Source: Sphingobacterium chuzhouense (GTDB taxonomy: Bacteria; Bacteroidota; Bacteroidia; Sphingobacteriales; Sphingobacteriaceae). Taken from it: 64,000 bases of DNA. The notes beneath the pieces were generated by a model, which saw nothing but the letters and a program-made list of their open reading frames with translations, searched no databases and was not told the DNA's origin. The stretch spans positions 186,001 to 250,000 of the forward strand of contig NZ_JACNYL010000004.1 in assembly GCF_014692525.1 (NCBI RefSeq). Direction: 5' to 3'. Shown one piece after another: positions 61,939 through 64,000 of the stretch. A program made the position numbers and the translations under genes. Numbering within the stretch: the stretch's first letter is position 1; each line of letters opens with the position of its first letter.

Positions 61939-62298
61939 ATGAAGAAGACACTTATTGTTGGTGCAAGCACTAACCCCGCCCGCTATGCTTATTTGGTAGC
62001 AAATAAGTTAGTTCGCAAAGGATACCCGATTGTGAATGTAGGAAGAAAGAAAGGTAAAGTGGCGGGTGTAGATATCGAAGATATGGACGATATCCATACA
62101 GATATCGATACAATTACATTGTATGTCGGTCCGCAGAACCAATCCATCTATTACGATTATATTTTGCAAACAAAACCCAAGCGTGTAATTTTTAATCCGG
62201 GTACGGAGAATAGGGAATTGAAGCAAAAACTTGAAGAAGCTGGGATCGAAACGGTAGAAGCGTGTACGCTGGTGATGTTGAATACAGGACAATATTAA
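61939..62298 (+). CDS. CoA-binding protein (CoA_binding_2 family)
   Basis: 119 aa Rossmann-like protein: MKKTLIVGASTNPARYAYLVANKL, GKVAGVDIEDMDDI, FNPGTENRELKQKLEEAG and VEACTLVMLNTGQ are the family blocks. Binds CoA or a related nucleotide; physiological role unclear. It starts 14 bp after the serine hydrolase stop, so is probably co-transcribed. It lies immediately before the ribosomal-protein operon. Confidence 0.9.
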   Translation: MKKTLIVGASTNPARYAYLVANKLVRKGYPIVNVGRKKGKVAGVDIEDMDDIHTDIDTITLYVGPQNQSIYYDYILQTKPKRVIFNPGTENRELKQKLEEAGIETVEACTLVMLNTGQY

Positions 62299-62444
62299 TA
62301 AAGCTTAGACGGAATGCGGTGCGTTTAAAATGCGCTGTACGAAAGGGTAGGTATAATCCTTTTTGCTGTTAAGTTAGGTATAAATCTTTTAGAGGTGCAC
62401 CCCCTGCGCCTCTATCTTTTTAAAAAAAAATAATGCGCTAACTG

Positions 62445-62475
62445 TTTGATACTTATAAAATTCTTTCTACCTTTG
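62445..62475 (+). promoter_or_regulatory. Promoter of ribosomal protein operon (rplC)
   Basis: TTTG (62445-62448), exactly 19 bp, TACCTTTG (62468-62475), a full match to the Bacteroidota consensus. The start near 62480 gives a leader of about 70 nt with a 6-bp hairpin CGAAGC/GCTTCG (62507-62512 with 62519-62524). Confidence 0.7.
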
Positions 62476-62552
62476 CAATCCCTTTATGGGGAAAGTGTGT
62501 CTTGAGCGAAGCCCTACTGCTTCGATGGACGATTAATTAATTTATTTATAAG

Positions 62553-63170
62553 ATGTCAGGAATTATTGGTAAAAAAGTAGGAATGACCAGCCTGTTCGAT
62601 GCGGAAGGGAAGAACATCCCTTGTACAGTAATTGAGGCTGGGCCGTGCGTGGTAACGCAGATACGTACGGTAGAAAAGGATGGCTATTCTGCTGTTCAAC
62701 TTGGCTATGATGATGCCAAAGAAAAGAACACGACGGCTCCTTTAAAAGGACACTTTGCAAAAGCAGGGGTTAGTCCTAAGCGTAAACTAGTTGAATTCAA
62801 AACCTTTGAGGATGAGAAACAACTAGGTGACACGGTGGATGTCACTATCTTTGAAGAAGGCGAATACGTTGATGTAGTCGGTACTTCAAAAGGTAAGGGT
62901 TTCCAGGGTGTAATGAAGCGTCACGGATTTGGTGGTGTAGGTGGTGCAACTCACGGTCAGCACAACAGACTACGTGCTCCAGGTTCATTAGGTGCTGCTT
63001 CTTGGCCTTCTCGCGTATTCAAGGGAAAACGCATGGCAGGTCGCACAGGCGGAGACAGAGTGAAAATTCAAAACTTACAAGTTTTGAAAATTTATCCTGA
63101 TCAAAACCTTATTGTTGTTAATGGTTCCGTTCCAGGAGCTAAAGGTTCTTATGTAATCGTAGACAAATAG
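62553..63170 (+). CDS. rplC: 50S ribosomal protein L3
   Basis: 205 aa early-assembly large-subunit protein. SGIIGKKVGMTSLFDAEGK, then GTSKGKGFQGVMKRHGFGGVGGATHGQ and GRTGGDRVKIQNLQV are diagnostic. First gene of the operon here; rpsJ, which normally precedes rplC in the S10 operon, is absent and the upstream neighbour is a CoA-binding protein gene. Confidence 0.98.
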   Translation: MSGIIGKKVGMTSLFDAEGKNIPCTVIEAGPCVVTQIRTVEKDGYSAVQLGYDDAKEKNTTAPLKGHFAKAGVSPKRKLVEFKTFEDEKQLGDTVDVTIFEEGEYVDVVGTSKGKGFQGVMKRHGFGGVGGATHGQHNRLRAPGSLGAASWPSRVFKGKRMAGRTGGDRVKIQNLQVLKIYPDQNLIVVNGSVPGAKGSYVIVDK

Positions 63171-63177
63171 TAGAGAG

Positions 63178-63807
63178 ATGGAAGTTAATGTATTAAATTT
63201 ATCAGGTAAAGAAACAGGTGCCAAGGTGCAGCTTCCTGAGTCAGTATTCGGCGTAGAGCCAAACGACCATGCGATCTATTTGGATGTGAAACAATACCTA
63301 GCAAACCAACGCCAAGGAACACACAAATCGAAACAACGTAATGAGATCGCGGGTTCTACTCGTAAATTACACAAACAAAAAGGTACTGGTGGTGCCCGTG
63401 CAGGTTCTATCAAATCTCCATTGTTTAATGGTGGTGGACGTGTATTTGGTCCACAGCCTCGTGATTATTCGTTCAAATTGAACAAAAAGTTAAAGCAGGT
63501 GGCGCGTAAGTCCGCATTGAGCTACAAAGCTAAAGAGAACAACATCTTGGTATTGGACGAAGTAAACTTCGATGCAATCAAAACCAAAAACTATGTATCG
63601 TTCATCAATGCATTGAACTGTGCTGACGAGAAAACTCTTCTCGTATTGCCAACAGAAAACAAGAACGTTTATTTATCAAGCAGAAACTTGAAAAAAGCAA
63701 AGGTTATCGTTGCAGCAGATTTAAATACGTATGATGTATTGAATGCTACAAAACTTTTGTTGACGACAGATTCTGTTAAAACTTTGGAGGAAGCATTCGC
63801 TAAGTAA
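63178..63807 (+). CDS. rplD: 50S ribosomal protein L4
   Basis: 209 aa; the extended loop GSTRKLHKQKGTGGARAGSIKSPLFNGGG and the block VFGPQPRDYSFKLNKKLKQVARKSALS identify it. It follows rplC by 7 bp. In E. coli this protein also represses its own operon; whether that holds here is unknown. Confidence 0.98.
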   Translation: MEVNVLNLSGKETGAKVQLPESVFGVEPNDHAIYLDVKQYLANQRQGTHKSKQRNEIAGSTRKLHKQKGTGGARAGSIKSPLFNGGGRVFGPQPRDYSFKLNKKLKQVARKSALSYKAKENNILVLDEVNFDAIKTKNYVSFINALNCADEKTLLVLPTENKNVYLSSRNLKKAKVIVAADLNTYDVLNATKLLLTTDSVKTLEEAFAK

Positions 63808-63808
63808 T

Positions 63809-64000
63809 ATGGAAATTATCAAAAAACCTATTTTAACTGAGAAAGCTTCGTTATTGACGGAGAAATTAAACCGTTACGCTTTCAAGGTTGACCACAGAGC
63901 TAATAAAATCCAGATCAAACAAGCTGTTGAAGAAATGTTCGGTGTGACTGTTTTGGCGGTTAACACAGCAGTTGTTGCCGGTAAGGCAAAAAGCCGTTAT
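63809..64000 (+). CDS. rplW: 50S ribosomal protein L23, 3' end cut off
   Basis: The first 64 codons of rplW, starting MEIIKKPILTEKASLLTE and continuing with RYAFKVDHRANKIQIKQAVEEMFGV, the L23 signature. The ATG begins 1 bp after the rplD stop. The frame runs to the window end. Confidence 0.95.
   Translation, partial: MEIIKKPILTEKASLLTEKLNRYAFKVDHRANKIQIKQAVEEMFGVTVLAVNTAVVAGKAKSRY

Noticed and set aside
1..64000. CRISPR array, prophage or integrated mobile element
   Set aside because: No regularly spaced direct repeats, no phage structural or integrase genes, and no transposase; the only mobile-element-like signal is the 66-bp inverted repeat at 23518.

Overview
The window is chromosomal DNA of a Bacteroidota bacterium, most likely family Sphingobacteriaceae (Sphingobacterium/Pedobacter/Parapedobacter-like). 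The evidence is SusC/SusD, FecR and GLPGLI proteins, BACON and DUF5689 domains, an IPExxxVDY protein, many lipoprotein signals, and repeated promoter elements of the Bacteroidota type (TTTG, about 19-20 bp, TAnnTTTG) instead of -35/-10 boxes. The family assignment is inference from protein character; no database search was possible. No rRNA, CRISPR array, prophage or intact insertion sequence was seen, and no gene-free stretch exceeds 300 bp.

Layout. (1) 2-5129 (+): the end of a plant cell-wall polysaccharide locus with a GH28 (cut by the window edge), a GH43 and a GH115 alpha-glucuronidase, fitting glucuronoxylan/pectin breakdown. (2) 5165-8930 (-): a DUF4136 lipoprotein, NAD synthetase and two FKBP-type prolyl isomerase lipoproteins; then a two-CBS protein (+). 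(3) 9906-24408 (+): a second Sus-type locus consisting of a surface lipoprotein, ECF sigma factor, FecR anti-sigma factor, STN-type SusC transducer, SusD, a DNase-I-like (EEP) hydrolase, two paralogous BACON/DUF5689 lipoproteins and a second EEP hydrolase. It has no glycoside hydrolase and is the most unusual part of the window: I read it as a possible phosphodiester (nucleic-acid or phospholipid type) scavenging system. (4) 24449-27725 (-): a His-rich membrane protein, a TonB-dependent receptor with a Cys pair in its plug, and a thioredoxin-like protein, probably metal or metal-complex uptake. (5) 27771-34029: panD, panC, a truncated starch-synthase-like protein, a Tat-exported Gfo/Idh/MocA oxidoreductase, an SMR exporter, prfA, two identical tRNA-Asp genes, lpxH and a Crp-like regulator.

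(6) 34815-44687: prolyl oligopeptidase, a PepC-like C1 peptidase, beta-carbonic anhydrase with a SulP transporter (likely a bicarbonate supply pair), a HerA-like ATPase, a sugar nucleotidyltransferase and a DUF2459 protein. (7) 44759-53695: dnaK with a sigma-54-like promoter, a thioredoxin-like protein, a MmcQ/YjbR protein, a GLPGLI/TonB-receptor pair, pyruvate kinase and an IPExxxVDY protein. (8) 53956-62298 (+): acpP-fabF-rnc, hisS, pyruvate dehydrogenase E1-alpha and E2, a beta-lactamase-fold serine hydrolase and a CoA-binding protein. (9) 62553-64000 (+): start of the ribosomal protein operon, rplC-rplD-rplW, with rplW cut by the window end.

Many convergent gene pairs are separated by clear bidirectional hairpin terminators. 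Several start codons are non-ATG by necessity because an in-frame stop lies just upstream: FecR TTG, panC GTG, and the serine hydrolase TTG or GTG.
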